Shown here one piece after another: positions 1-12,995 of a DNA stretch of 64,000 nt. The notes under the pieces are model-generated. The model searched no databases and had not been told where the DNA came from. It was given only the letters and a program-made list of their open reading frames with translations. The position numbers were made by a program, and so were the translations under genes. Location of the stretch: positions 392,658,783 through 392,722,782 of the forward strand of contig JAVHZZ010000001.1 of assembly GCA_036250195.1 (NCBI GenBank), read 5' to 3'. The DNA comes from Mixophyes australis. Lineage: Eukaryota > Chordata > Amphibia > Anura > Limnodynastidae. The number at the start of each line of letters is the position of its first letter. The first letter of the stretch is position 1.

Positions 1-97
1 CTGACTGTTTTTTCATGTAACACACAAATATCAACTTTAAATTTCAGTGTACAAATAAGCTATCAAATATTTCTGTGTTACATGAAAAAACAGTCAG
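1..97. mobile_element. Small fold-back MITE, possibly cut by the window start
   Basis: Positions 1-24 are the exact reverse complement of 74-97, a 24-nt terminal inverted repeat starting CTGACTGTTTTTTCATG. The AT-rich spacer is about 49 bp. The structure is seen directly. The family is not recognised, and target duplications cannot be judged because the element begins at base 1. It lies in intron 4 of TTC29. Confidence 0.6.
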
Positions 98-1565
98 TAT
101 TTAACTTATGTGTAAAACAGAACACTTATTTGCACCCCTTCCATTGTAACATGGTTTTGTCGAGGAGACTGAAATGAGTATCCTCTTCATTTGAGATCCT
201 TAATGAATCAGGCCCATAGTCGTCACCCCCACCCCACCAAAACCGCCACAAAATAAATTATAGTGTCTCACCTTTGTGGCTCCACAATTGTGCACAAGTT
301 GGAGTTATGAAACGCACATCAGATGCAGTTTTCAGTCCCAAACCGCAGGATATACTATATACTGTAGTTTGGAGGCTGAAAACTAAAACTGCAGTTTGCA
401 CACCTGTAAACCACATGCTGGCTAGGTCAAACTGCATGGCAAAACCAGATGTAAAACACCAGTTTACCCCTTTTATGTGCAAGAGACAGGGGGCACAAAT
501 ACTCCATATTTACTGAATGGGGTTCAAACAGGTTTTTTAATTTATATGGGGGCCAACACTAGTAGTGGACACTTATTTTCAGTACTAAGTGATAGTATGC
601 ACGGTTGTCTGTGTGTATGCTGGCTCTTGTAGTGATATAAGTGCTTGCACTACATGTTGTCATTATTTTCCTGGTCCTACCAGCCAAGGGTACCAGGAGG
701 GGTCCAGTACTTCTACAAACACCATGAGGTTTGATCTATCTCGCCTGTGTGAACCAACTGTTTTTCTTTTTAATATAAAGCAGTAGTTTGCCATGCGATT
801 TGGCAAATCACTGCTTAATACCTTGGATGGTTTGTATACCTCCCACATAGTAAAGTCAGGATTGAGGTTTTCAATCTTGCAGTTCAAATCTTTGCATTTG
901 GATGTACAGTTTGCCCTTTAGTAAAATGCTTAGATTATAAACTGCACATCAAAGCGCCATAAAACCTGCAGCTTCTTCAACCTACCCCCTAGTGTTCAAA
1001 GATTATTATACAATATGTATTTCCAGGACTTGGACTACTAGAATTGGGTCCTTGAGAGTAGAGGGCAATGGCTTCCCTTTACACTCATCCCTGTCTTCAT
1101 TCATTTTTTTTAAGAGTATGTTAACGGTATGCTTTCTATGTAATTGAAAAAATGTGCAACAAGATGAAAAAACAATTCTCATATAAGTAAAAAAAAAGAT
1201 AAAATACATTCTTTGGAAGAGGTGGACAAAGTAATACAGAATTCATAAGCTGGGAAGTCAAGTATGAAAGATGATAATCCATTGACAAACTTATAAATTA
1301 TTCACAAAAGTTAGGCACAAACAGAAATTTTTCAGTTGCACTGGCTACCTGGCTCATGGGAGTCTAGTCCTGTTGTTTAGAGTGTTATATTAACAGTGGA
1401 AAGCCAAGGTAAGTATGAGTTAAGTAATATCTTGTTCTCAGTTACATTCAGCTGAATCCATGTAACACATCTCTAAAAATGTCCTTATGTAATCTGATGC
1501 AAGTTAAAATGCCAAAATTTCAGTCGGTTAAGCTGTTGTGACATAATTGGCCCTGAACTAGTTAA
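98..1565. other. Intronic sequence without recognised gene
   Basis: No exon, RNA gene or intact repeat is seen. A fragment ending in 'gaatcaggcccata' (about 203-219) resembles the end of a MITE that recurs at 4715-4730. The short open frames have no recognisable protein content. Confidence 0.5.
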
Positions 1566-4470
1566 TTATTATTATCCTTTATTTATACAGCACCACAAAG
1601 GGTCTGCAGTGCTGTACAAAGAGTATACAACAAAACAGTACATAGCATTACAGGACAATACAATAAAAAATAAACACATTGCAGTACAATTCACAACACA
1701 GCTAAGAATAGCCATAAAGGGCCATAAGGTGGAAGTGGTGTCACAAAACCACTATAACTAGAAAAGGGAGGGAGGAAATGAGGGGGAATAAAGCAGAGCA
1801 AGCTGAACCTGTTCCTAGAAACATGAATACAACTAACAGGATTAGAAGCAGTGATTTAGGTGTGAAAACAAGGGAGATGTGGAGATCGAGAGAGCATAGA
1901 TCCCAGGGAGGAGGTGCAAAATATAGCTGGGAAGAGGGCCGTGCTCGCAGGAGCTTACAATCTAAAGGGGAGGGAAAACAAACGGGGTGAAACACAGAAG
2001 TGAGTCAATATAAGGGAAACTAAAAAACAAATGGAAATGATAGAAACAAGAGTGGGTGACACAAAGTGTGGAGGAAGAATAAAGCTGAGATATACTTCAG
2101 AGGTGGGGGCAGCACGGAAGAAATCTTGGATGCAGTGTGAAATGAGGTTACCAGAGGGACAGTGAAGTGGTGGTCATTGGCCGATCTGTGGGGGTGAGAA
2201 TGAGTATGTATGGAGATGAGGTTAGAGATGTAGGGAGCAGAGGAGTTGTCGAGGGCTTTGTAGGTGAGGGTGAGGAGTTTGAAGAGAATTCTGTATGGGA
2301 AAGGGAGCCAATGTAATGCTTGGTAGAGAGGCGAGGTAGAGAAGTGGAGTAGTGAGAGAGGAAAATCAGTCTTGCCGCAGCACTGAGTGTAGATTGAAGA
2401 GGAGCAAGGCAGTCAAGAAAAAATTACAGTAATCAAGGCAAAAGAGACTGAATGTGGGGGATGAAGAAGAGAGAGGAGTCAAGAATAACACCTAAGCAAT
2501 GGGCTTGGGGAAGAAAGGAGATGGTGGTACTGTTAACAGAGATGGAGAGGTGGGAGGAGAGTAAACTGAGGGAGGACTGACAATAACTTCGGTTTTGGCC
2601 AAGTTGATCTTAAGAAAACATAGGACATTCATGAGGAAATAGCAGAGGGGCAGCAGGACACCTTAAACAGGGGGAAGCGGAACGGTCAGGAGATAATAAA
2701 TAGATTTGGGTGTTGTCGACATAGAGGTGATACTCGAGGCCGAAGGAGCTGATGAATTTACCCAAGATGGAGGTGTACAGAGAGAAGCGGAGGGGGGTGC
2801 AGATGGAGCCCTACTGCACTCCTATGGGAAGCAGGGATGGGGTGGATGAAGAGCCAGAGGTAGAAACAGAGAAAGAAATGTCAGAGAGGTAGGAAGTGAA
2901 CTAAGAAAGGACTGTATCTGAAAGGCCAATGATACGAAGTGTGTGTGTAGCAGGAGAGGGTGTCAAAGGTCTCAAAAAGGTCCAGGAGGATAAGCAGGAA
3001 GAAGTGGCCTTTGGACTTGGCAGATATAAGATTTGTTCAGGGCAGTTTCTGCGGAGTGGATGGGGCAGAAGGGGAGAGAGTTCTCAGAGATGTAGCTAGT
3101 GAAGCACTTGTACATGAGTCATTCGAGTAATTTGGAGCAAAGGGGTGGAGAAAAATGGGGCGGTAGTTAGACAGGGAGGTACAGTCAAAACTGGGTTTTT
3201 GAGAACAGGTGAGACAAGACATGTTTAAAGAATGAGAGGAAAATACCAGTGGAGAGATATTAGTTGAAGTGTTGGGCAAGGTGGGAGCAGGTGATGGGGA
3301 GAGGGATGAGAGGGGATGGGATCGAGGGGGCAGGTTGAGAGGGGAGAGGGCAATAGAAGAGAATGAACTTTACAGCTCATGGTATGGTGGAAGGAGCACA
3401 TGGCATGGTGGCTGGAGGGCGAGGCTGTGGTAAGGGGGACAGGAGAGCGATGGCAGGAGTACATCATGTCTGAAGGAATTCATTTTGCAGGTGAAAAAGG
3501 GGGGACAAAGTGAGTGGAGGGGAGGATAAGGAGGGCAGAGCAGGGAGATGAAGGTGGCAGAGAGACGGGGAAGAGATGAGAGAATTGAAGAAGGAAAGTT
3601 TGGCAAGGGAGAGGACAGGAGGAGGAGAGAATGAACTTGAAATTAAGGAAGTCTGTCAGGGAGTGAGTTTTCATCCAATGACATTCGGCGGTATGTGAGC
3701 ATTTTTAAAGTGCCAAACAGAGGTGGCAGGGGCCGCAGAGTCAATGGCAGAGGTGAAGGTGTGGTTATATGGTGGTCGCCTGGTTGGCACAGGTCAAGGT
3801 GGATATAGTGGAGATGAGACTTTCAAGTGAGAAGACAGTAGGGTCAAGAGTATCAAGAATACATCTAGTAAGGGGAAAAACTGGGTGCAAGAGTTGAGGA
3901 CAGGAGATGGCGGTCAGAGAGTGGGATGGGAGAGTTGGAGAAGACAGAAAGAGTGCAAAGGTGGAAGAAGACAAGGTCAAGGGAGTGACCAAAACAGTGG
4001 GTGGGAAAGGAGGTCCATTGAGATAGATTGAAGGAGGACATGAGGGCCAGTTTGATGGATGCTGAGTCAGAGGTGTTATCAATGGGCATGTCAATGTCGC
4101 CCAATATGATGGAAGGGAGGTAATAAGGGAGGTAGTGGGATTAACAGACTGCAAAGTTCTCAAAGAATTGGGTCAGCGTGGGTAGAAGAGACACAGAGAT
4201 GGAGTGGAAAAAAGACGTATAGAGTGGACCTCAAATGGAGAACGTAAGGGGAGACTCAGGGGGAATGGCATGGAAAGTACAACTGAGGTACAATTGGGGA
4301 AAAGGAGGATGCCCACACCAACCCCATATGCACACCAGGTCTGACGGATTGGGTTAAAGAGAGGCCCCCACTGGAAATAGCAGCGGGGGAAGTGGTGTCA
4401 GAGGAGGAGAGACAAGTTTCAGTAATGGCAAGGAGGTTAAGAAAGTTGGAGATGAAAAGGTCATGGATAG
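1566..4470 (-). pseudogene. Degenerate L2-type LINE, nearly full length
   Basis: Reading the minus strand gives the parts of an L2-clade ORF2 in order. An endonuclease-like piece comes first (GDIDMPIDN near 4072-4096, where the family has GDFN; then THCFGHSLDLV). The reverse-transcriptase motif SLSNYRPI follows near 3155-3180. The catalytic box reads YVDN (2712-2723) where active copies have YADD. A C-terminal block LHWLPFPYRILFKL lies near 2300, and the tail carries 'agcactgcagaccctttgtggtgc' in spaced form, then 'aaataaaggataataataat' near 1566-1640. Frames shift repeatedly and the second catalytic aspartate is lost, so the copy is dead. Its 3' tail resembles those of the SINEs in this window, as expected if SINEs borrow LINE machinery. 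The 5' edge (about 4470) is approximate. Confidence 0.75.
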
Positions 4471-5465
4471 ATGGCAGTTTATTGCAGATGGATCTGGTAT
4501 TCCAGAGGGCACAGAAGAAAGGGAGAGAAGAAATTGGGGAAATGTAGAAAGTCCTAGCCTGTCATAAGTGCTCCTTGCACCCGCTTTTGCACGTACTTTG
4601 CTTGTGTACACCACCGCATCTCTCAGTTTTGCGGCCGTTACTGCTGCTTCTGAGCATGTATAGAGTGATTTTGAGTACGATAGGCACAAATATGGCAGAA
4701 TTTGGCTGCCTTGATGAATCAGGCCCATAATGTACAAGTATCATGTATATTGGCCATAGAAAACAAAACATTAAAAGCCTGGTGAAACTAAACTTCCACA
4801 TAGGCATAACTAGTACATTACATGTTTTGTATTAAATAATGTACAAATACCACTATTCTGTTCTCTGCTATTCCTCATACATCCATAGTGATATCACCTT
4901 ATATATTTCTAATCTTACACAAATACTTCAAGCTCACAGAGAACAAAAAAATGAGATGGTAAATTTAGAATATAAATGCATCATAAGTAATGCTACATTG
5001 AAAAAAATAATGTTATTTATATCAGTCAATATTGAATGACTAAGACATTCAACACCCAAACACAATGTGACAAAGCCCTTTCCCACATGCATAAACATTT
5101 TTACATTTTGAACCATGCGTATGTTAGAATAGATATAGAGTTATGTTATGACTAATGGACATCTGACAATGCAATGTAATGCAGAATGCAGGTCCTCCAA
5201 CATATGTCCTTGTAAAGGTACTAAATAGGCACTTTCTATTGTGAATTTTAAAAAAATGCACATATAGCTTTAAATATGTAGGTTAACCCAATTACACATA
5301 CTTCACAATTATAAAAACCAAATTTACGTAAATACACATTTTTTATGCACGTGTATGTTTGGATTCCTAGTATAAACACCATGGAGAGTAATGTAAGTTA
5401 AACGAACAGGTAAAACTGAAATGTAGCAAATGAAAAGGCAGATTACATAAAATATTGTATAGTCA
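4471..5465. other. Intronic sequence with a MITE-end fragment
   Basis: Around 4560-4731 a fragment ends in 'gatgaatcaggcccata', the same terminal motif as at 203-219. The rest is AT-rich intron with nothing recognised. Confidence 0.4.
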
Positions 5466-5790
5466 GTGTAGGCAGGTCAGGCTGGGAAGCTTGTGAACTG
5501 GAGACCAGGCAGGTGCAATGATCTGCAGGCACAGAGAGACTGGCTTACCATGTTTAGTTAAGAAGCTGGTAAACTGGAGACCAGTTAAGTGAGATGATCT
5601 GCAGAGACAGATAGCACAGAGGTCCAGGTAAGCTTGGAAGCTTGGAGCTGGATACCAGGTAGTAGAAATAGTCTGCAGGCACACGTAGAACGGAGGTCCA
5701 GGTAAGCTGGGAATCTAGGAGCTGGAAACTAGGTAGTAGTGATAGTCTGCAGGCACAGGTAGCAAACAAGAATGGCTCAGGTAACAAAGC
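5466..5790. repeat. Minisatellite, about four diverged ~80-bp units
   Basis: The phrases 'gaactggagaccagg', 'gatctgcaggcaca' and 'gaggtccaggtaagc' recur roughly every 75-85 bp. The units are imperfect, so the array is old. No coding meaning is visible. Unit boundaries were set by eye. Confidence 0.65.
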
Positions 5791-5839
5791 CAAAAGGAAC
5801 AGGTGATAAACAGCAGAATACAGATTCAGAGCAGCAACC

Positions 5840-6066
5840 CTTTAGTATGTAAGCTCTTATAAGCAGGGCTCTCTTCCCTTCTGTCTCTTTACCATTTCTT
5901 CTTCTCCAACATCACTGTACTTGCTATGTTTGGAACATTTGGTGTCTTGGTTTTACTTGTTTTGCTCTGTACTGTTGTACCCTGAACTGTTTTGGTCTAT
6001 TGTTTTTGTATATTATACGGCGCTGCGGAAACCTTGTGGTGCCATATAAAGAATAATAATAATAAT
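5840..6066 (+). mobile_element. 3' tail of an L2-like LINE or derived SINE
   Basis: The sequence runs from 'gtaagctcttataagcaggg' to 'ggcgctgcggaaaccttgtg', then 'atataaagaataataataat'. This is the plus-strand version of the L2-type 3' end seen at 1566-1640, with a simple (AAT)n tail. It is heavily 5'-truncated, the usual result of target-primed reverse transcription. Confidence 0.6.
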
Positions 6067-7450
6067 CATTTATGAACTGCAGGGAGCAATGTTTAGGGCG
6101 GGTATATAAGGCAGTGGAACAGGTGCAGGTGCTGATCAGGGAAGGAGGTTAACTCCTGCAAGTAAAGCGGAGATGTCCAACGGCAAAACAGCAGCACCTC
6201 TGGTAGCATAGAGGTACTGCAGGTAAAAATACAAAATAAGGACAGAGACCTAACAGCATGACAGAACACTAAGTCACTTGATCCTCTTAATATAAGATGC
6301 ATCAATTTAAAGCGTGTGATGACATTATAACCATCAAAGGGTAATTGTTTCAACTATTTTTTGAGACATTTCTAGAAGTAACATGCAATGGACTCCACAC
6401 AAGAAAAAAACAGATGGCTCTTTTCTGTATCTAGTTATCTAATGTGCAAACCCAATAACACCTTCCTAGTCTATTTGATGAACAATTATGTAAACTTTTT
6501 TTAAGGTCAATGATAATATGGTGAAGAGGTGTTATTTTATTGTTCTATACGATAGGACATATATAAGATAAATCCTTTGGTATAATAGTAATGTGACCAG
6601 ACAGTTAGTCTGGTGTGCAGCTGTGACAAGAAAGATAAATCAATAAGATGTCCAACTATTACTCAATCTATTCATTTTACATAACCCGTTTAGTGCTACA
6701 AAGTCTGTCTTCCAACACTGAATAGGAGTAATGAAATTACCCCAGCCACGCCAGAACCCTTATGCACTGTGAACATCTAGCACATGTAGTAACCCATCTC
6801 CGTGCCATAAATATATGATGGAATATAGTATCAAACTTCTTTCTTCACAATTGACCACAATAAGGCTGTGAAATACTACAGACACACACCAGTCAATGGA
6901 AAAATATATAGCACCATTATTCTTTTCCTGCTCATTGTATTTTCAGGTGTGTTAAGTATCTCTTTGTGCTAGCCTGATACTTACTAAAATACTGTCTCTG
7001 CCCAATTCCTTCACCATTGTGACAACACATCTAAATATGAAGACCTCCACATATACTGTAGTTTTTTTTATTATTGCTTTATTAAACATGATAATAAAAC
7101 TTAGTTACATTTTTTGGAAAATCAAACAAACTTTTCTGTTTCAGTGGCAGCAGAATATTTATATACTTCATTAAATAAACATTTGGCCGTCATAGCCATA
7201 GGATTAAAAGTTATCAAACAGGGAAACACACATCATAGCATACATGACATGGAATTCTTGCTTTCGGGAAGATTCAAAGGAAAAGCAGAATTCAACAAAC
7301 ATGACACATATCTGTAGTGGTCTTGTATCTAGGTTTAAGAATTGTATGTATTTTCATCTTGTAAATTTAAAGCAAAATTTACAAAATTTGTTTAAACATT
7401 TTAGTGAACAAACATACAAACCATGTATATATAGATTTAATTTATAGATT
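6067..7450. other. Intronic sequence without recognised gene
   Basis: AT-rich. No exon with splice sites and no recognisable repeat was found. The short open frames show no familiar protein. Confidence 0.5.
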
Positions 7451-7451
7451 T

Positions 7452-7452
<1 letters not shown>

Positions 7453-7497
<45 letters not shown>
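7453..7497. repeat. (TA)n microsatellite
   Basis: An uninterrupted TA dinucleotide run of about 45 bp. Confidence 0.95.
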
Positions 7498-7500
<3 letters not shown>

Positions 7501-8848
7501 TTTATTCTGCTAGACAGTGGCTAATTTGTAATTAAATACTTTGGAGATACTCCATTTTTATAAAACAATAAGATGACTACTTAACGATAGACTGAAATGA
7601 TTGTCAATTATTAAATGTATAAGGATAAGGAAAAAAAAGTACAAAGCTAGAGGACATGTGCCTAAGGTTCTAAACTGTCACACAGCAGATAAATACTAAT
7701 AAACTATTTGTAGGACATTGAAACCACTTAGTCCTTGTTGGTTCTGGCATGATGATACTAGTCCTGGCGCTGTATATAAACCAGAGTTATAAATTGCTAC
7801 ATGCAAGTATTTTTACTTAAGAATTCCGAACAATTATGCCTCCGTCTGATACCCGTAAGACGACTGGGGTATCCTTCCTCTTATGTTCCTCATATACACA
7901 GAATTTGATTTAGGTTCAGTTTATCACTTTGTTCAACATACTGCTGACCAATAAATTTCCTGTTCTTATCAACATATCTGAAATTTAGAAGTTGGGATCA
8001 TGACACCAAGTAGTTTGGTACTGGATTAAAGTCATTGCTGGTCTATATTGATGACATACAGATATAAGATCTATTGTCCGCAATGCTTGGCTTAAATGGC
8101 TTCCTGTACTTAGGAACATCATGCTTTAAAAATATTTACTTAAATTTAATAATAACTCTTGTCCTTTCCCATCTGTCCCTGGCATCCCCCTCCTTATTGT
8201 ACATTTTAGCAAACCTCCTCATAGTGATTGTAGCAGGAAACAATTTATCACATCTGTGTGTATGATATTATCACCACACAATCCTCATAAACACAGATAT
8301 GAACACCAAATGCTTAATTTACATTTTATGTGTCTGGGTTTCTGACTTTTGTGGATAACAGATTTCCGGATATCTTTCTCTCAAATTTCTGGGTAACAGA
8401 ATTCCATAACTGCATTTAAGAAGTTAGTTAATAAAAAATAAAGTTAGTATACAATAAATTTGTGATCATAAATAGTTCTGCAGGCTTTCCATAATAAATC
8501 ACCATAATTTTAATATTTGCCTTCCAAATAAGCAATTGTTGTAGCTTTTACTAATGTACTGTTTCAACTTTCCATTTTCCCATTTGCTTCAGGCCACTAT
8601 AGGGAAACATATTGATGCAAATCTTAAATTGATTTAAAAAAAATTCTGATATTCCTTAAATTGAAATTGTCATTTATTATCACTTATGATGAGTTTAGGA
8701 AGTCTATGAGAGGTAACATTTCTGTGCATACTATTAATTGCACTTATATCCATATCAATTTCCAGTTACTAAACTAAACTTACATATTATTTACTTAGTA
8801 TTGTTTTAGCACTTAGTATGCCTTGATTAGATCCATACACCATTTGTG
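7498..8848. other. Intronic sequence without recognised gene
   Basis: Nothing with recognisable coding or repeat structure. Possible remnants of an old retroelement around 7990-8270 were too decayed to call. Confidence 0.45.
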
Positions 8849-9003
8849 TCTCTGTCTGTCTGTGTGTGAGTGTGTTTCTATATTAGGGAATTTAGACTGT
8901 AAGCCCCAATGGGGCAGGGGCTGATGTGAGTGAGTTCTCTGTACAATGCTGCGGAACTAGTGGCGCTATATATATATATAAATAAATGATGATGATGATG
9001 ATG
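8849..9003 (+). mobile_element. 5'-truncated V-SINE-like copy (3' half)
   Basis: Contains 'tttagactgtaagcccca', 'gtgagttctctgtacaatgc', 'tgcggaactagtggcgctat' and a (GAT)n tail. This is the tail half of the SINE found full-length at 14485-14830, here on the plus strand. The tRNA-like head is missing. Confidence 0.8.
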
Positions 9004-10887
9004 GGTTTGTTTGTGCAATTTACAAGGCAAACGGATGCATTTCCAATTTACAATAAATTACCCTCCAATTGTAAGCTTTTTTTTCACTCTCTGATAAGTA
9101 CAGATCAAGGATCCTATGTAATCTGTCAGACACCACAGTTGTCATTTTCCCGGGTCCCAAGTATTCGGACTACAATGTCAGATTTCCTTTAAGTTGCAAT
9201 GAAGTAGACACTATATGCACTGTATAACTCAATATGGGGGTGGTATACCATCATAAACAATGACGGTGATGATGTTGCACAATTTTAGCCTTTTTTAATT
9301 TATTTTTCAGAATACCCAAAGAGGATTCAATGATAACTACCACACTTTCAGTTTCCTGAATCTGCTATCATATTATAAACTTTGGCAGTAACTGGAACTC
9401 TGTTTTGGGATGCCTTAGATTTTATACCAGCACTATGTTGTTCTTTCCACAAGCATAATAAATTATATTTTGGACAGTTGTATAAAGTTAACTCACCACT
9501 GCCCCACATTTGGATGTTTTAGTAATCTACCTATTCGTCTCTGTTTTTTCCATTATTGGAACTTGCATAAGCTAATTCTGGCTTTTCTACTAAATGAGTA
9601 AATCTTGAAGCACGAACAGACAAAACTTCTTACAAGTTGCTTCAAAATGGAGTTAAGTTAGGTTTGTAAAGCAATGTTAGGCAGTGAGTGACAGTGTTCT
9701 AATGGGATGTGATGTAAGTCAGAAGGCTGAGACCTGAATTATTAGAACAGGCGTGACATCACTTGTGTCCTGCACGTGTATAAATCCACCAATTCACACC
9801 GTGCATTTGTGCAGAGCAATCCTGCCAATCTGTCAGTCACTGTATGACTACTTAATATACTGCTCAGTGTTGTATGCATGTATGTTTGTGTGTGTGTGTG
9901 TGTGTGTATATATGGCCGCTTTTTTAACTGGACAACCGTTTTGAGCAGCTGGTGCTGCTAAAGGTGAACTGCGTCACACTTGTATGCAGCTGGCTCTGTT
10001 CAAGTTGAACCCCACCTCTGTCTGAACATTGGTCTATACATTCAACTTTGGTTTGGCCACTTGGTGGGTGAGATTTAATTTAACCTTGGCCAATCAAACA
10101 ATATAGTACCTCCCAATCATATTAATAAAAAAAAATATCTGAATAAACTTTGCACAGAATATAATGTATATATATCTCTCAATTCACAGTTACATAAAAA
10201 TAAGTGAAAGGAAAATGATACTTATATATATGGTAACAATTCGCTTTTATCATTTACAATTATCCATGGGAGCTCAACTAATGATGACATTATACTAAAA
10301 AAACACCAAATTATGGGTATGAATAAGGCTACTGTGCGAAACACTCCGTAATACTCAATAAATACATATTTTAATATTTAATCTCAACAAAAGTCATTAT
10401 ATTTAAGAATAGCATTTCATTTCATTGGAGCTGCTTATTACTTCACCTGGATTTTATCTCATTACATTTGCACAGTGTATACTGAATGTACATGATGGCA
10501 CTGCAATATTGCTTAATGCAGCAGGGTTACCAGAACAAAAAAAATTGCACTGCCTCAATGCTATGCATACATAAGCTTCCCAGCAGACCTCTTGTGCATA
10601 TAAAACAAAAATATTCCCTTAAGAGATGTTAAAATATATTCACCCCTTACGCTCATTGATTCTTGTTTTAAAGGATTAGAAAAGCGCAGTTTGATGCCAG
10701 ACTTTCCTTTTTAACTATAGTTTATGATCTACTACTTATCTTACTATACGGATGATAAGAGTAAAGCTGATATGTGCTAAATTGTAGTAATGTTTCAAAC
10801 TCAAAGATGAAACAATTTAGAATCCTCGCCTCAGGCTCTCACTGCTTCAGTTCCTGCTGTTCCTTTTCCCAGAATTCCCTATTTTAC
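9004..10887. other. Intronic sequence; short (GT)n
   Basis: Includes a short (GT)n run near 9890-9908 and a TATA-like 'gtgtataaatcc' near 9776. No exon is seen. The stretch at 9660-10050 looks like a decayed mobile element but could not be classified. Confidence 0.4.
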
Positions 10888-11111
10888 CTGCTTGTTGGGC
10901 TGCCTCAGCCCTGGTCAGGAAGTGTTGAAGTTGATCCAGTTTCTCTTGCTGCTCCTCCAAGGGTTTTTTCTGCCATATGGCTGACCCAGGCCCTCCAGCG
11001 TCCCTTAAGGCATTCCACTTCTGAATCAGAGTAAAGAGTTCTGAGAAAGACTTGTGATAGCCTTGGCACAGCATTTCTATGCAGATGCTGTGCTTGAACG
11101 AATTCTGATAA
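10888..11111 (-). CDS. TTC29: TTC29 exon 4 (coding, internal)
   Basis: TTC29 is a tetratricopeptide-repeat protein of the ciliary/flagellar axoneme. In mammals its loss disrupts sperm flagella, and it is linked with inner dynein arm factors (established knowledge). This 224-nt exon encodes residues 66-139, including [34 protein letters not shown] and HFLTRAEAA. These match the conserved N-terminal region of vertebrate TTC29 as I know it. The acceptor is TTTGTGCAG (just above 11111) and the donor is G|GTAAAAT (10886-10887). The first base completes a codon split with exon 3, and the exon ends in phase 1. No in-frame stop interrupts it. The TPR repeats should lie in later exons outside the window. 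A translation running past the donor shows only intron. Confidence 0.9.
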
Positions 11112-11514
11112 CTGCACAAAGAAGAAAACAAATAATTAAATAGCCTCATAATTACAACAGCCACTGCAGTTAGAGCATGCATTACATTGCACTTTAATTG
11201 TTTATTTAATTTAAGCTATGTCCCAAATGTTTTACATTTAGCAGCACAGTATACTTATGTTGTAATTGTGCATCTTGTTACATATTTGTCAGTAACTGCC
11301 TCTTTATTGGCTGGCTAGAACAAGCTTGGAGAGAAATTCTTGGACAACAACTTATAAACATGGGCAATACTTTTCCCAGACAACAGAAGTGTAGTATTCA
11401 GACAGATACTGGCTTCCGCCGAAATGCTTCAGGACATGTTTGTATGAAGCTCTGGTGACTCCACCTGGCCACTGCAGGATAATAAAATAGTCCTCATCTA
11501 TTGGAGCAGTGGAA

Positions 11515-11521
11515 TATATAT

Positions 11522-11585
<64 letters not shown>

Positions 11586-11647
11586 CAGATAGATAGATGT
11601 ATATGTATCATATATATGTATATATTTACATATATATATACATATAT

Positions 11648-11701
<54 letters not shown>

Positions 11702-11737
11702 CACAAATAGATAGATAGATAGATAGATATTATATAT
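11515..11737. repeat. Compound (TA)n and (GATA)n microsatellite
   Basis: Two TA-rich blocks (about 11518-11583 and 11632-11698) are separated by imperfect ATGTAT sequence. GATA runs lie near 11585-11597 and 11709-11730. The compound tract lies about 400 bp upstream of exon 4 in the sense of transcription. Open frames reading (YI)n here are artefacts. Confidence 0.95.
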
Positions 11738-12991
11738 ATTATAGTATTACCATAATTGGTTCTTATTGTTTTATCACAACATCAAACTGAGTGTTTATAC
11801 CAGCTATCTTCCAGTATGATTTACTAAGTATGTGTCTTTTCAACTGTTTCCAACTTACAAGAGACTTTAGCAGTGCACGACCAAAGTTAATTTTTTTTAC
11901 ACTGTAATTTTCTATTTGCACCCAGCATTTCTATGAGGCCACAAAAATTTATTTGGCGTACACCTATCAAAATAAGTGCTATGTGGACAAATATACATTT
12001 ACTGCATGTCCAAAGATTTTTGATTAGTAAATTAGTTTCATTGAATGATAATTTGTTTATTTCACTAGTGGTTTAACTAACATATAGGAGGAAGCATTTA
12101 TTGCTTTTATAATCTTATACAATGATTTGGACCAGGTACCTCAACCCTTTTATTGTCAGTCCGTTTTACTAATTTTTTGCACCCACACTAGTATGGACCT
12201 ATTATTTTATCATTGTACATTATTTAGCGTTATAATAGAACTGGACTGCCCTCTATCTTTTGTTTATGATTTCAAGAAACTTTAAGAGTACTATTATTCT
12301 TCTTTATGTCCATATTAAAAGCCAAGTTACATTTCTCTCCCCTATGTTATAATAACAAATGATTATATTGTGCTCTAAACTACATATTTTTCAAAGTAAA
12401 TAGAGTGTAGTTTTTTCACATGGAGGGGGAGGCATTGCTGACATGTTTATAAAGCTAACAAGATTCACCCCTTAGATAAGATTAAGTCTACTGTAGTTCC
12501 CAACTGAAGATACTCTTCCCTCATGCTGTAGTATGACAATCTTAAAAGCTCTGAAGACCCTGCTCCAATTCCCTTAACGCACAATAGAGAGATGCCTTCC
12601 AAGCACCTGCACATTCACGTGACAGCACCATTAATGATCTGTTGCCGGCAGTCACTTTTTCTATCAAAGTGGGTAAAATATAAAGAAACTGTATTCCTCT
12701 GCAACCCGGGGACTTCCCAAGTAATGGCCTGGAGAAACCCTTGTTCACACCAGTATGTGAAAATAAAATGGAAAGACAATGGATAGACATGTAAGCACTG
12801 AATTGTGACACAAAATTAATTTACTAAAATACTGTCTAACCTGCAACTTATAGTACAAGACTACTATATCTGAATGAGGCACTATTTGTCATACCCGGTG
12901 TCAAGATATTGCACTATAAAAACATCTTTTAACCCTACAATTCTGTGTGCATTATTAAATGTAAAATATTGATTCCATTTATTGTCTTTAA
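11738..12991. other. Intronic sequence without recognised gene
   Basis: AT-rich. No exon or classified repeat was seen. An 89-codon minus-strand frame at 12542-12811 has no recognisable family or convincing splice sites. Confidence 0.45.
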
Positions 12992-12995
12992 CTAT

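Noticed and set aside
203..4731. A single large element bounded by the 'gaatcaggcccata' motifs
   Set aside because: Both motifs point the same way, so they are not inverted ends of one element. Two separate MITE fragments around an L2 LINE fit better.
10774..11034. Plus-strand 86-codon frame over exon 4
   Set aside because: Antisense shadow of TTC29 exon 4, which has the matching protein and splice sites on the minus strand.
11352..11704. Minus-strand frames of alternating Y and I
   Set aside because: Translation of the TA microsatellite.
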